A stretch of 12,139 nt of DNA from DASZHA01 sp035938265 (GTDB lineage Bacteria > Chloroflexota > Dormibacteria > DASZGP01): contig DASZHA010000027.1 in NCBI GenBank assembly GCA_035938265.1, positions 1 through 12,139 on the forward strand, in the 5' to 3' direction. The notes beneath the pieces are model-generated. The model worked only from the letters and a program-made list of their open reading frames with translations. It searched no databases and was not told where the DNA came from. How positions within the stretch are numbered: the first letter of the stretch is position 1; each line of letters starts with the position of its first letter. The position numbers were made by a program, and so were the translations under genes. Shown in pieces: positions 5,903-12,139 of the stretch.

Positions 5903-6601
5903 TCAGCTCGGGCCCTCGACCACTAGGCGCAGCCGGTGGGTGTTGTGCCAGCCAAGGAGGTGCTGGGCGGTGATCTCTCGCGCGTCCGCGAGGTGGGCGA
6001 TGTAGGCCGCGCCGGCGATTCGGCAAGTGCGGCAGTCGCAGCCCGGGACCAGGGGGCCGTCGGCCGCCGATGCCAGCTCAGTCCATCCAGAGCTGGAGTG
6101 ATAGCGTCCCGCCGCGGCCTCCAGGTTGGCCGCCTCGGTGACAACGATGGTGCCGCTGGCCGAAGGCTCGCCGGCCCCGGACCAGACATTGACCTCACCG
6201 TCGCCGGTGGTGTCGACGATGCCGGAACCGAGCGAGGCGGCTTCGGTTCGCAGGTCGTCGATGACCACGTCGACCACCGCGCCGTCGACCGCGGAACGAA
6301 GCCGGAGCTTGTCATCCAGCTGCTTCAAGAGCTGGGGCAGGCCGCGCCCCCGCCAGCCCGTGGTCGGCGCAGCCTCGTCGGAGTACCGCGCCACCCCGAC
6401 GATGGGGCCGTCCCAGCCGATGAAGGCACCCAGCCCGCCGGCGGCGCGGATGCGGTCGAACCCGACCCCCATCCAGAGCTCCAGGATGTCCAGCGCCACG
6501 ATCGAGATCCCGACCTCCGCGAGGTCGGCCGGGCCCAGGCTACCCGCCGCGGTCCCAGCGAGCAGTGGCGCCAAACGCCTTGGTGCGCCCGCCGGCGTCA
6601 A
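5903..6601 (-). CDS. Truncated tRNA-guanine transglycosylase paralogue, probably non-catalytic
   Basis: A 232-aa protein, against about 370-390 for TGT. Residues 10-70 follow the TGT N-terminus: the PLLAGTAAGSLGPADLAEVG segment corresponds to the PVGT...LTPEDLKEIG region, and GGLGAFIGWDGPIV (55-68) to GGLHxFMGWDGPIL. Where TGT has catalytic DSGGFQ, this protein has GVARYSDEA. About 140 residues of the barrel, including the nucleophile region and GIVQGG, have no counterpart. The C-terminus returns to TGT: zinc ligands C188-x-C190-x2-C193 and H219 in WHN, with the 26-residue C-to-H spacing of E. coli TGT (C307 to H333), and YIAHLADAREITAQHLL. A TTG start overlaps the Nudix stop (TTGA), and GGGGAGG lies 4 nt upstream. 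The frame is intact. Partner-type TGT relatives such as QTRT2 and archaeal ArcS/TgtA2 are precedents. It is convergent with queG. The TGT relationship is confident; the role is inferred. Confidence 0.8.
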   Translation of the reverse strand: MTPAGAPRRLAPLLAGTAAGSLGPADLAEVGISIVALDILELWMGVGFDRIRAAGGLGAFIGWDGPIVGVARYSDEAAPTTGWRGRGLPQLLKQLDDKLRLRSAVDGAVVDVVIDDLRTEAASLGSGIVDTTGDGEVNVWSGAGEPSASGTIVVTEAANLEAAAGRYHSSSGWTELASAADGPLVPGCDCRTCRIAGAAYIAHLADAREITAQHLLGWHNTHRLRLVVEGPS

Positions 6602-7254
6602 CCAGCCTCCCCGGTCGCGGAGGTCTCGGCCTCGGCCTCCTTCAGCGCGGCCAGCAGCTCCTCGACCACCCCTCCGGAGGCGCCCCAGATGATGGTGCCC
6701 TCGATCTCGTAGTAGGGGAGAGGGAAGGGGACGTTGAAGCCGGGCACCCTGCCAACATGGCGGTTCCTGGGGTCGCGCAGCTTGGCCAGCGGCACCTCCT
6801 TCAGCTCCTCGACCTCGTAGTCGACGGGGACGAACTCCGGGTCTGGGACCGGGTAGAAGCCGGCGAAGGGCGTCACCGTGAAGTTGCTGACGAAGGTGTC
6901 GAAGGTCCGCATCTCGCCGAGGATGACCACCTTCGCGGGGTCGATGCCGATCTCCTCCTTGGCCTCTCGAAGAGCCGTATCCAGGAGGTTGGTGTCGCCG
7001 GGGTCGACCGAGCCCCCGGGGAAGGCGACCTGGCCCTTGTGGGTGCGCACGCTATCGGTGCGGCGGAAGAAGATCAGGTGGAGCTCGCCCGCCTTCTCGT
7101 AGAACAGCACCAGTACCGCTGCGGACCGCCGCCGGGCGCTGGGCTTGGGCGGCGAATAATGCTGCGCCCGCCGGGCCAGGACGGCCTCCAGCGCCAGCAG
7201 CAGTGGCGGCACCTCGCCGGCCGCCGGGGCGTCGGCGGGGTTGGGAGTGTCCAT
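6598..7254 (-). CDS. Nudix hydrolase, CoA pyrophosphatase (NudL/NUDT7) type
   Basis: A 218-aa cytosolic hydrolase. The CoA-pyrophosphatase signature is clear at residues 60-81, LIFFRRTDSVR followed by THKGQVAFPGG, running directly into the Nudix box GGSVDPGD...TALREAKEEIGI (80-104), whose REAKEEIG supplies the Mg/Mn-binding glutamates. Family members split CoA or acyl-CoA into 3',5'-ADP and 4'-phosphopantetheine and help control CoA pools. The first 45 residues are Ala/Pro-rich and the last 12 are low complexity; both are probably flexible. It is the first gene of a two-gene minus-strand unit, and its TGA overlaps the TTG start of the TGT-like gene. The ATG at 7254 has no Shine-Dalgarno, but TACCAT lies 6 nt upstream. 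The family is confident; the true substrate (CoA, an acyl-CoA or another nucleotide) cannot be read from sequence. Confidence 0.9.
   Translation of the reverse strand: MDTPNPADAPAAGEVPPLLLALEAVLARRAQHYSPPKPSARRRSAAVLVLFYEKAGELHLIFFRRTDSVRTHKGQVAFPGGSVDPGDTNLLDTALREAKEEIGIDPAKVVILGEMRTFDTFVSNFTVTPFAGFYPVPDPEFVPVDYEVEELKEVPLAKLRDPRNRHVGRVPGFNVPFPLPYYEIEGTIIWGASGGVVEELLAALKEAEAETSATGEAG
6606..6612 (-). promoter_or_regulatory. Ribosome binding site of the TGT-like gene inside the Nudix gene
   Basis: On the minus strand GGGGAGG lies 4 nt before the TTG at 6601, within the last codons of the Nudix gene. It decides the TTG start and supports coupled translation of the two proteins. Confidence 0.6.
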
Positions 7255-7260
7255 ACGTGA

Positions 7261-7266
7261 ATGGTA
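7261..7266 (-). promoter_or_regulatory. -10 box of the Nudix/TGT-like operon, probable leaderless promoter
   Basis: The minus strand reads TACCAT, a TANNNT hexamer, with 6 nt to the ATG at 7254 and no Shine-Dalgarno. It shares a 49-bp divergent gap with the ThyX-like promoter. Confidence 0.4.
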
Positions 7267-7294
7267 TTGCCGCCCCCGTGGCGTGGCCGATAAT
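7267..7294 (+). promoter_or_regulatory. Promoter of the tandem ThyX-like gene
   Basis: TTGCCG (7267-7272) and GATAAT (7289-7294) are separated by 16 bp, a reasonable -35/-10 pair. GATAAT ends 9 nt before the ATG at 7304, and there is no Shine-Dalgarno, so the transcript would have almost no leader. The pair nearly abuts the opposing TACCAT box. Confidence 0.45.
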
Positions 7295-7303
7295 CGCTTT
7301 CGA

Positions 7304-8890
7304 ATGCAGACCTACGTCGAGGCGGAGTACAGCACCGCCGAACGGGAGATCCTGGGCCGTCACTTCACCTCCGTCGACGGTCCTGCCTCCGTCCTCGTCG
7401 GGCTCCCCGACAGCACCAGGGCGGCGTTGTTCGCTCGCTACAGCCGCACCGCCAAGCCATTGAAGCGCGTCTTCCTCGACGAGTTCTACGACCCCGACGC
7501 CGAAGCTTCCGCCGGCGCCGACATTGGGATGGCGCGCGCCTCCGACCTCTTCAGCCGCGTCCTCAGCGACTACGGCGACGACTCCGTGGCCCAGTTGGCG
7601 GGGGTCCACGTCAGCTGCGAGCAGGTGTCCAACCTGCTGACCAAGGTCCTGGAGCGCGGCCGCCTGATGGGCTACCTGGAGCAATCGACGCGCTACGTCT
7701 CCTACGCCGACAAGCCCGGCGGTATGTTCCGCTACTTCCGCGACCCCGACCTGGTGGCGGGGCCGCACGGCGACCGCTATCTCGCAGCGATGGACGGGCT
7801 CTTCGAGGCGTACATCGAGATCGGTAACCGTGTCCGCGAGATGCTCCTCGGCCCCATTCCCCCTGACGACAAGGCCCAGGTCCGCGCCGCCCGAGCGGCG
7901 GCACTGGACGTAGCCCGCGGCCTCTTGCCGGTGGGCACGGTCTCCAACGTCGGGATTTTCGGCAGCCCCCAGGGGTACGAGCAGCTGATCCTGCGGATGC
8001 GCTCGGAGGAGCTCCCCGAGGCTCGAGCTTACGGCGAGCTCATCCTGGCGGAGCTGCAGAAGGTCATCCCAGACTTCCTCACCCGCCTCGACCGCCCGGA
8101 GCGGGGTGGGGTTTGGGTTGACTACCGGAGGGAGCGCGCCGAGGCGCTGGCGCAGGCCGCCGCCCAGCTCGACGGTGAAGCCGACACCCCGCGCCGGGCG
8201 CCGGCATCTGGCGTTCGCCTGCTGCGCTGGCGCGAGTCCGCCGAGGACGAGATCATCGCCAACGCCATCTTCCCTCGCAGCACGCGGTCGCTCGACGCGA
8301 TCCTGGCGCAGGTCCGCGCCCTGCCCGACGAGCGCCGGCGCCAGCTGTTCGCGGCCTCGGTCGGCAAGCGTGGCAACCGCCGCCACAAGCCCGGGCGCGA
8401 ATGGGAGGCCCCCGACTACGAGTTCGAGGTGGTGTCCGACTACGGTGCCTTCCGCGACCTCCAGCGCCACCGGCTGCTGACCATCGACTGGCAGCCACCG
8501 ACCCCGCACCTGGGCTACCAGGTCCCACATGAGGTGGAGAGTGCCGGGGTCGCCGACAGCTGGCGTTTCGCCGCCGAGCGGGCCGAGGCCGCGTGGGAGG
8601 AGATCGTGCGCACCAACCCCGCCCAGGCCGCCTACCTGGTGACGATGCAGCACCGCGTGCGCTACCTGATGCGCATGAACGCGCGAGAAGCGATGCACCT
8701 GGTCGAGCTGCGGAGCTCGCCCCAGGGCCATACCAGCTATCGCAAGGTCGCCCAGGAGATGCACGCCGCCATCCGTGACGTCGCCGGCCACCAGCTGGTG
8801 GCTGGTGCGATGCGCTTCGTCAACCAGGACGACGTGCACCTCGGCCGGCTGGAGGCCGAGCAACGCGCCGATTCACGGGCGTCGAGCTGA
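7304..8890 (+). CDS. Tandem ThyX-like protein (two flavin-dependent thymidylate synthase-type domains)
   Basis: A 528-aa protein, about twice the usual 220-250 aa of ThyX, which makes dTMP from dUMP with FAD and methylene-tetrahydrofolate. The ThyX signature is RHRxxSxNExSxR. The first half has RGRLMGYLEQSTR (118-130): it keeps both arginines and the ExSxR end but has lost His, Ser and Asn. The second half has RHRLLTIDWQPPT (388-400): it keeps RHR and has lost the rest. Each half also has the later ThyX region: LRMRSEELPEAR (about 230-241) and NAREAMHLVELR (459-470) followed by HTSYRKVAQEM. Residues about 285-305 look like a linker. The ATG at 7304 is preferred over upstream in-frame TTG/GTG codons, because those would overlap the divergent Nudix gene and its promoter and add no conserved sequence. 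The fold assignment is good; thymidylate synthase activity is unproven. Confidence 0.8.
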   Translation: MQTYVEAEYSTAEREILGRHFTSVDGPASVLVGLPDSTRAALFARYSRTAKPLKRVFLDEFYDPDAEASAGADIGMARASDLFSRVLSDYGDDSVAQLAGVHVSCEQVSNLLTKVLERGRLMGYLEQSTRYVSYADKPGGMFRYFRDPDLVAGPHGDRYLAAMDGLFEAYIEIGNRVREMLLGPIPPDDKAQVRAARAAALDVARGLLPVGTVSNVGIFGSPQGYEQLILRMRSEELPEARAYGELILAELQKVIPDFLTRLDRPERGGVWVDYRRERAEALAQAAAQLDGEADTPRRAPASGVRLLRWRESAEDEIIANAIFPRSTRSLDAILAQVRALPDERRRQLFAASVGKRGNRRHKPGREWEAPDYEFEVVSDYGAFRDLQRHRLLTIDWQPPTPHLGYQVPHEVESAGVADSWRFAAERAEAAWEEIVRTNPAQAAYLVTMQHRVRYLMRMNAREAMHLVELRSSPQGHTSYRKVAQEMHAAIRDVAGHQLVAGAMRFVNQDDVHLGRLEAEQRADSRASS

Positions 8891-8901
8891 CCGCACGCCA
8901 G

Positions 8902-8907
8902 TAAACT
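8902..8907 (+). promoter_or_regulatory. -10 box of cysS, probable short-leader or leaderless promoter
   Basis: TAAACT fits TANNNT and lies 9 nt before the cysS ATG, in the 26-nt gap after the ThyX-like gene. No Shine-Dalgarno is seen, so cysS may be transcribed on its own even though it closely follows another gene. Confidence 0.4.
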
Positions 8908-8916
8908 CACCTGCTC

Positions 8917-10338
8917 ATGCCAGAATCCTCGACTGAGATCCAGGTCTACAACACGCTTGGTCGGAGCAAGCAGATTTTCGTCCCGCGCACGCCGGGCGAG
9001 GCGTCGATGTACACCTGCGGCGTCACCGTTTATCGCTACGCCCACGTCGGCAACATGCGGACATACCTGATGTCCGACTTCTGGACCCGGGCCCTCCGCT
9101 ACCTCGGCTACCACGTGCGAAGGGTCCAGAACATCACCGACGTCGGCCACCTCCAGAACGACGTCGAGGGGACCGGCGAGGACCGCATGATGATCGCGGC
9201 CCAGGACGAGGGCAAGTCTCCTGAGGAGATCGCCGAGTTCTACAACCAGGCCTTCATGGAGGACGCCGCCCTGCTTCGGATCGAGGCAGCCGAGGCGTAC
9301 CCACGGGCGACGGAGTTCATCCCCCAGATGATCGACGTGGTCAAGAAGCTCGAGGACAAGGGCCTGACCTACGAGAAGAACGGCAACGTCTTCTACGACG
9401 TGGAGAAGCTGGACGGCGAGTACCCCAAGCTCTCCCACAACACCCTCGACCAGCTCCAGGCGGGCTACCGCATCGAGGTCGACCCGGAGAAGCGAAACCC
9501 AGCCGATTTCCTGCTCTGGAAGGCCGGTGGCGAGCATCGCCTCCAGATCTGGGACTCGCCCTGGGGGCCGGGCTTCCCCGGCTGGCACCTGGAGTGCTCG
9601 GCGATGTCGATGGAGTACTTCCCGGAGGGCTTCGACATCCATACCGGCGGCGTCGACCTGGTCTTCCCGCACCACGAGGATGAGATCGCCCAGTCCGAGC
9701 CGATCCTTGGCCACCAGCCGGCCAACTACTGGATCCACGGGGAGCACCTGCAGATGGACGGGCGCAAGATGGCCAAGTCCACCGGCAACGTGGTCCGCAT
9801 CGCCGACCTGGTGGCGATGGGTTACGACCCGCTCGCCTTCCGCTTCCTTTACCTGAGCGCCAAATACCGGGCCAAGCAGAGCTTCTCCCTCGAGGTCCTC
9901 GAGGCGGCCTCCCAGGGGCTGAACGCCCTCCATCACAAGGCCTGGGCGCTGCCGCCGGCGACGGCTCCTGAGAGCGAGGGGGCGCGGGCGCTGGAGCACC
10001 GCTTCCGCGCCGCGCTCGCCGACGACCTCGACCTGCCCCAGGTCTCGGTGCTACTGCAGGACGTCTTCAAGGCGGACGTGCCCGACTCCGAGAAGCGTGC
10101 CCTGCTGGAGCGCTGGGACGAGGTCCTCCAGCTCGACCTTACGAGGGCACCCGAAGCCGGAGCAGAGGCGACCGAGGAGGCCCCAGCTGAGGTCCACGAG
10201 CTTGCCCACCGCCGTGACGAGGCCCGCGCCGCGAAGGACTTCGCCGCCGCCGACAGCCTCCGCGCCGAGATCGAGGCAGCCGGCTGGTCGATTGAGGACA
10301 GCGCCGGGGGCAGCCGCCTGCGGAAGCGAAAGGGTTAG
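8917..10338 (+). CDS. cysS: Cysteinyl-tRNA synthetase
   Basis: A 473-aa cytosolic class I aminoacyl-tRNA synthetase that charges tRNA-Cys; E. coli CysRS has 461 residues. The HIGH motif is HVGN (43-46) within YTCGVTVYRYAHVGN, and the KMSKS motif is KMAKS (284-288). The cysteine-selective zinc site is complete: C34, C227 in GWHLECSAM, H252 in PHHEDE and E256, with the same spacing between the last three as in E. coli (C209, H234, E238). The C-terminal helical domain ends in the usual KDFAAADSLRAEIEAAGW and a short basic tail (RLRKRKG). Length and the presence of the full C-terminal domain favour CysRS over the related mycothiol ligase MshC. The ATG at 8917 has no Shine-Dalgarno. It starts 26 nt after the ThyX-like stop. 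Confidence 0.96.
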   Translation: MPESSTEIQVYNTLGRSKQIFVPRTPGEASMYTCGVTVYRYAHVGNMRTYLMSDFWTRALRYLGYHVRRVQNITDVGHLQNDVEGTGEDRMMIAAQDEGKSPEEIAEFYNQAFMEDAALLRIEAAEAYPRATEFIPQMIDVVKKLEDKGLTYEKNGNVFYDVEKLDGEYPKLSHNTLDQLQAGYRIEVDPEKRNPADFLLWKAGGEHRLQIWDSPWGPGFPGWHLECSAMSMEYFPEGFDIHTGGVDLVFPHHEDEIAQSEPILGHQPANYWIHGEHLQMDGRKMAKSTGNVVRIADLVAMGYDPLAFRFLYLSAKYRAKQSFSLEVLEAASQGLNALHHKAWALPPATAPESEGARALEHRFRAALADDLDLPQVSVLLQDVFKADVPDSEKRALLERWDEVLQLDLTRAPEAGAEATEEAPAEVHELAHRRDEARAAKDFAAADSLRAEIEAAGWSIEDSAGGSRLRKRKG

Positions 10339-10347
10339 GCGGTCCCC

Positions 10348-10353
10348 TAAGAT
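10348..10353 (+). promoter_or_regulatory. Possible -10 box of the GMC oxidoreductase gene
   Basis: TAAGAT fits TANNNT in the gap after cysS. A start of transcription about 7 nt downstream would leave a short leader that includes the Shine-Dalgarno at 10365-10372. No good -35 was seen; the region upstream is the end of cysS. Confidence 0.35.
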
Positions 10354-10364
10354 CCAGAAACTTC

Positions 10365-10372
10365 GGAGGTGA
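10365..10372 (+). promoter_or_regulatory. Near-consensus Shine-Dalgarno before an ATC start
   Basis: GGAGGTGA is complementary to the 16S rRNA 3' end over eight bases. With GGAGG ending at 10369, the ATC at 10377 lies 7 nt downstream, the ideal distance. The first in-frame ATG/GTG/TTG is a TTG at 10437, far too distant for this site. The site therefore points to ATC as the start. Confidence 0.6.
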
Positions 10373-10376
10373 GGCC

Positions 10377-12139
10377 ATCGCCACCAACCTGAGCTCCGGC
10401 CAGCGGCAGACCCTGTCCGCGCTCGCCCAGACCCTGTTGCCTTCGGGCGTCGGTCGGGCGCCCGGCGCCGACGAGGTCAACCTGGCCGGTGTGGTCGAGA
10501 GCCAGCTGGCCTCATACGACCGCAGCACCCGGGGGCTGTTGAAGGGGATGATCTCGGCCTTCGACCTGCTGGGCATCCCCTCGCGGCAGATGCGGCCCTT
10601 CCACCGGATGAGCCCGTCGCAGCGCGAGCAGTTCCTCGACGACCTGGAGGACGGCCGTCTCAGCTTCCGCCGCGACCTGACCATGGGCCTCAAGGCGATG
10701 ATCTCGCTGGCCTACTTCTCCCAGCCCGAGGTCGAGAAGACGATCGGCTATGACGGCCTGCCGTTGGTGCCGGTGACCAAGGAGAAGGAGAGCCACAAGC
10801 TCCCCGTCATCTCCTACCCCGACATCCAGGACGGCGCCCGCGATGAGGCCGACGTGGTCATCATCGGCACCGGCGCGGGCGGCGCCGTGGCCGCCTACGA
10901 GCTGACCCAGGCGGGTCACTCCGTGGTCATGGTGGAGGAGGGTGGCGCCTTCAGTCGCGAGGACTTCACCGACCGGCCCCTGCTGGAGCGGATCGACCGC
11001 GCCTACCGCGACAACGGTCTGACCTTCACCACCGGCAACGTCACCATCTCCCTGCCGCTGGGCAAGGCCGTCGGCGGGACCACGGTGGTCAACTCCGGGA
11101 CGTGCTTCCGCGCCCCGGAATGGATCCTGGAATCCTGGACCCGCGACCACGGCGTCAAGGACACCGACGCCGAGACCATGGACCCCTTCTTCGCCCAGGC
11201 CGAGGAGATCCTCAACGTCACGCCGGTGCCGGACGAGGTGCTGGGCAACAATGGCGCGGTGCTGCGCAACGGGGCGGCAGCGCTGGGCTGGAGCGCCGGC
11301 CCCATCCCCCGCAACATCCGCGATTGCCACGGCTCCGGCCAATGCGCCTTTGGTTGCCCGCGAGACGCCAAGCAGGCGATGCACCTCAGCTACCTGCCGA
11401 TGGCCGTTGACAAAGGAGCGCGGATCTACGCCCGGTGCCGCGTGAAAAAGATCCGCCACGACGGCGTCCGCGCCACGGGGGTGTCGGTGGCGATCATTGA
11501 TCCCGCCACTCACCGGGAGGTCGGGGAGCTAGAGATCCGGGCCGGCACCGTGGTCGTCGCAGCGGGTGCCATCTACACCCCGCTGCTGCTGCAGCAGAGT
11601 GGCCTCGGCGGAATCAGCCGCCAGGTGGGCAGGAACCTGCGCATCCATCCCGGCTCCGGGGCGATGGCGCTCTTTCCAGACGAGCTGAAGGGCTGGCGCG
11701 GGACGATGCAGTCCTATTACGTCGACGAGAAGCTCAAGAGCCGCGGCATCATCCTCGAGGCGACCATGCCGCCGCCGGGGATCTCCTACAGCGCCGGCGC
11801 CCTCCCGTTCTACGGCGAGCAGCTGGTGAGGCATGTCGACGAGTACGGCAAGATGGCTTCGCTGGGGCTGATGATCACCGACTACTGCTCCGGCCGTGTG
11901 ATGCGGCGACCGGACGGGCGGCCCTTCATGTACTACAACATCGGCAAGGACGAGGTCGAGCGGATGGCCGAGGGGGTGATCATGGCCGGTGAGCTCTACT
12001 TCGCCGCCGGGGCCACGGAGTTCTATAGCGTCCTCCACGGGTTCCCGGTGATCAAGTCGGTCGAAGAGCTGCGCAAGATCGAGCCCAAGAAGGTCAAGGC
12101 CAAGGACTTCAAGTTCTCCGCCTACCACCCGATGGGGAC
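10377..12139 (+). CDS. GMC-family FAD oxidoreductase with N-terminal gluconate-2-dehydrogenase-subunit-3-like domain, partial
   Basis: 587 codons to the window edge; the C-terminus is outside. Residues 4-115 are helical and begin LSSGQRQTLSALAQTLLPSG, like the gluconate 2-dehydrogenase subunit 3 type domains often fused to GMC enzymes. The FAD fold follows: VVIIGTGAGGAVAAYEL (160-176), then LGKAVGGTTVVNSGT (228-242). A cysteine group C317-x5-C323-x3-C327 (CHGSGQCAFGC) resembles that of long-chain alcohol oxidase/dehydrogenase-like GMC proteins. The window stops in SAYHPMG (581-587), the start of the GMC active-site HPMGTCRMG motif. The enzyme probably oxidises an alcohol or sterol-like substrate; which one is unknown. 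No ATG, GTG, TTG or CTG lies between the in-frame TGA at 10293 and the ATC at 10377, and a near-perfect Shine-Dalgarno sits 7 nt before that ATC, so ATC is the proposed start. Confidence 0.88.
   Translation, partial: MATNLSSGQRQTLSALAQTLLPSGVGRAPGADEVNLAGVVESQLASYDRSTRGLLKGMISAFDLLGIPSRQMRPFHRMSPSQREQFLDDLEDGRLSFRRDLTMGLKAMISLAYFSQPEVEKTIGYDGLPLVPVTKEKESHKLPVISYPDIQDGARDEADVVIIGTGAGGAVAAYELTQAGHSVVMVEEGGAFSREDFTDRPLLERIDRAYRDNGLTFTTGNVTISLPLGKAVGGTTVVNSGTCFRAPEWILESWTRDHGVKDTDAETMDPFFAQAEEILNVTPVPDEVLGNNGAVLRNGAAALGWSAGPIPRNIRDCHGSGQCAFGCPRDAKQAMHLSYLPMAVDKGARIYARCRVKKIRHDGVRATGVSVAIIDPATHREVGELEIRAGTVVVAAGAIYTPLLLQQSGLGGISRQVGRNLRIHPGSGAMALFPDELKGWRGTMQSYYVDEKLKSRGIILEATMPPPGISYSAGALPFYGEQLVRHVDEYGKMASLGLMITDYCSGRVMRRPDGRPFMYYNIGKDEVERMAEGVIMAGELYFAAGATEFYSVLHGFPVIKSVEELRKIEPKKVKAKDFKFSAYHPMG

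Noticed and set aside
5903..6601. The TGT-like gene as a frameshifted pseudogene
   Set aside because: The frame is continuous, has a strong Shine-Dalgarno and coupled start, and keeps the exact zinc-site spacing. An internal deletion that kept the frame is possible, but decay is not visible.
7052..8863. A 603-codon minus-strand open frame opposite the ThyX-like gene
   Set aside because: Long, but fully antisense to a gene with family motifs; no domain pattern of its own. Typical high-GC shadow.
8737..9999. A 420-codon minus-strand open frame opposite cysS
   Set aside because: Antisense to an unmistakable cysteinyl-tRNA synthetase, with no motifs.
558..10338. One sulfur-metabolism island (trxB, pepA, rhodanese-MoeB, cysS)
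   Set aside because: The genes are separated by unrelated ones on both strands, have their own promoter-like sites, and are housekeeping genes; the shared theme is too loose to call a system.
1..12139. CRISPR arrays, transposases, phage genes or attachment sites
   Set aside because: No regularly spaced repeats, terminal inverted repeats, integrase or transposase motifs were seen on either strand.

Overview
This 12.1 kb window is GC-rich chromosomal DNA, clearly above 60% GC by eye, with dense housekeeping genes and short intergenic gaps. No insertion sequence, phage gene, CRISPR array, tRNA or rRNA is visible. High GC, frequent GTG/TTG starts and several genes without a Shine-Dalgarno but with a TANNNT-like box just before the ATG point to a high-GC lineage that uses leaderless mRNAs (Actinomycetota, Chloroflexota, Dormibacterota or similar). 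The lineage cannot be fixed from this sequence alone.

Layout. 1-438 (minus): 5' part of a lipocalin/CrtC-like protein that runs off the left edge. 558-4412 (plus): thioredoxin reductase, then an M17 leucyl aminopeptidase after 11 nt, then, after a 70-nt AT-rich gap, a rhodanese-MoeB/ThiF fusion that activates sulfur carriers. 4459-4674 (minus): a 71-aa membrane protein with a Gly/Ser/Asp-rich tail. 4762-5901 (plus): QueG, the last enzyme of queuosine synthesis. 5903-7254 (minus): a two-gene operon in which a CoA-pyrophosphatase-type Nudix hydrolase comes first and a shortened tRNA-guanine transglycosylase (TGT) relative second, joined by a TTGA stop/start overlap. 7304-8890 (plus): a double-length ThyX-like protein. 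8917-10338 (plus): cysteinyl-tRNA synthetase. 10377-12139 (plus): a GMC-family flavin oxidoreductase that runs off the right edge and appears to start with ATC.

Functional links. QueG and the TGT relative converge with a single base between them, and both belong to the tRNA queuosine field. The TGT relative keeps the complete zinc site and the N-terminal part of the fold but has lost the DSGGFQ catalytic motif and about 140 central residues, so it looks like a non-catalytic paralogue. The ThyX-like protein has two ThyX-type halves, and the family signature is divided between them. Thioredoxin reductase, the rhodanese-MoeB fusion and CysRS share a loose sulfur/thiol theme, but nothing shows that they form one pathway.

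The items most worth following up are the TGT pseudoenzyme beside queG, the split-motif tandem ThyX, the ATC start with a near-perfect Shine-Dalgarno, and the small Gly-tailed membrane protein.
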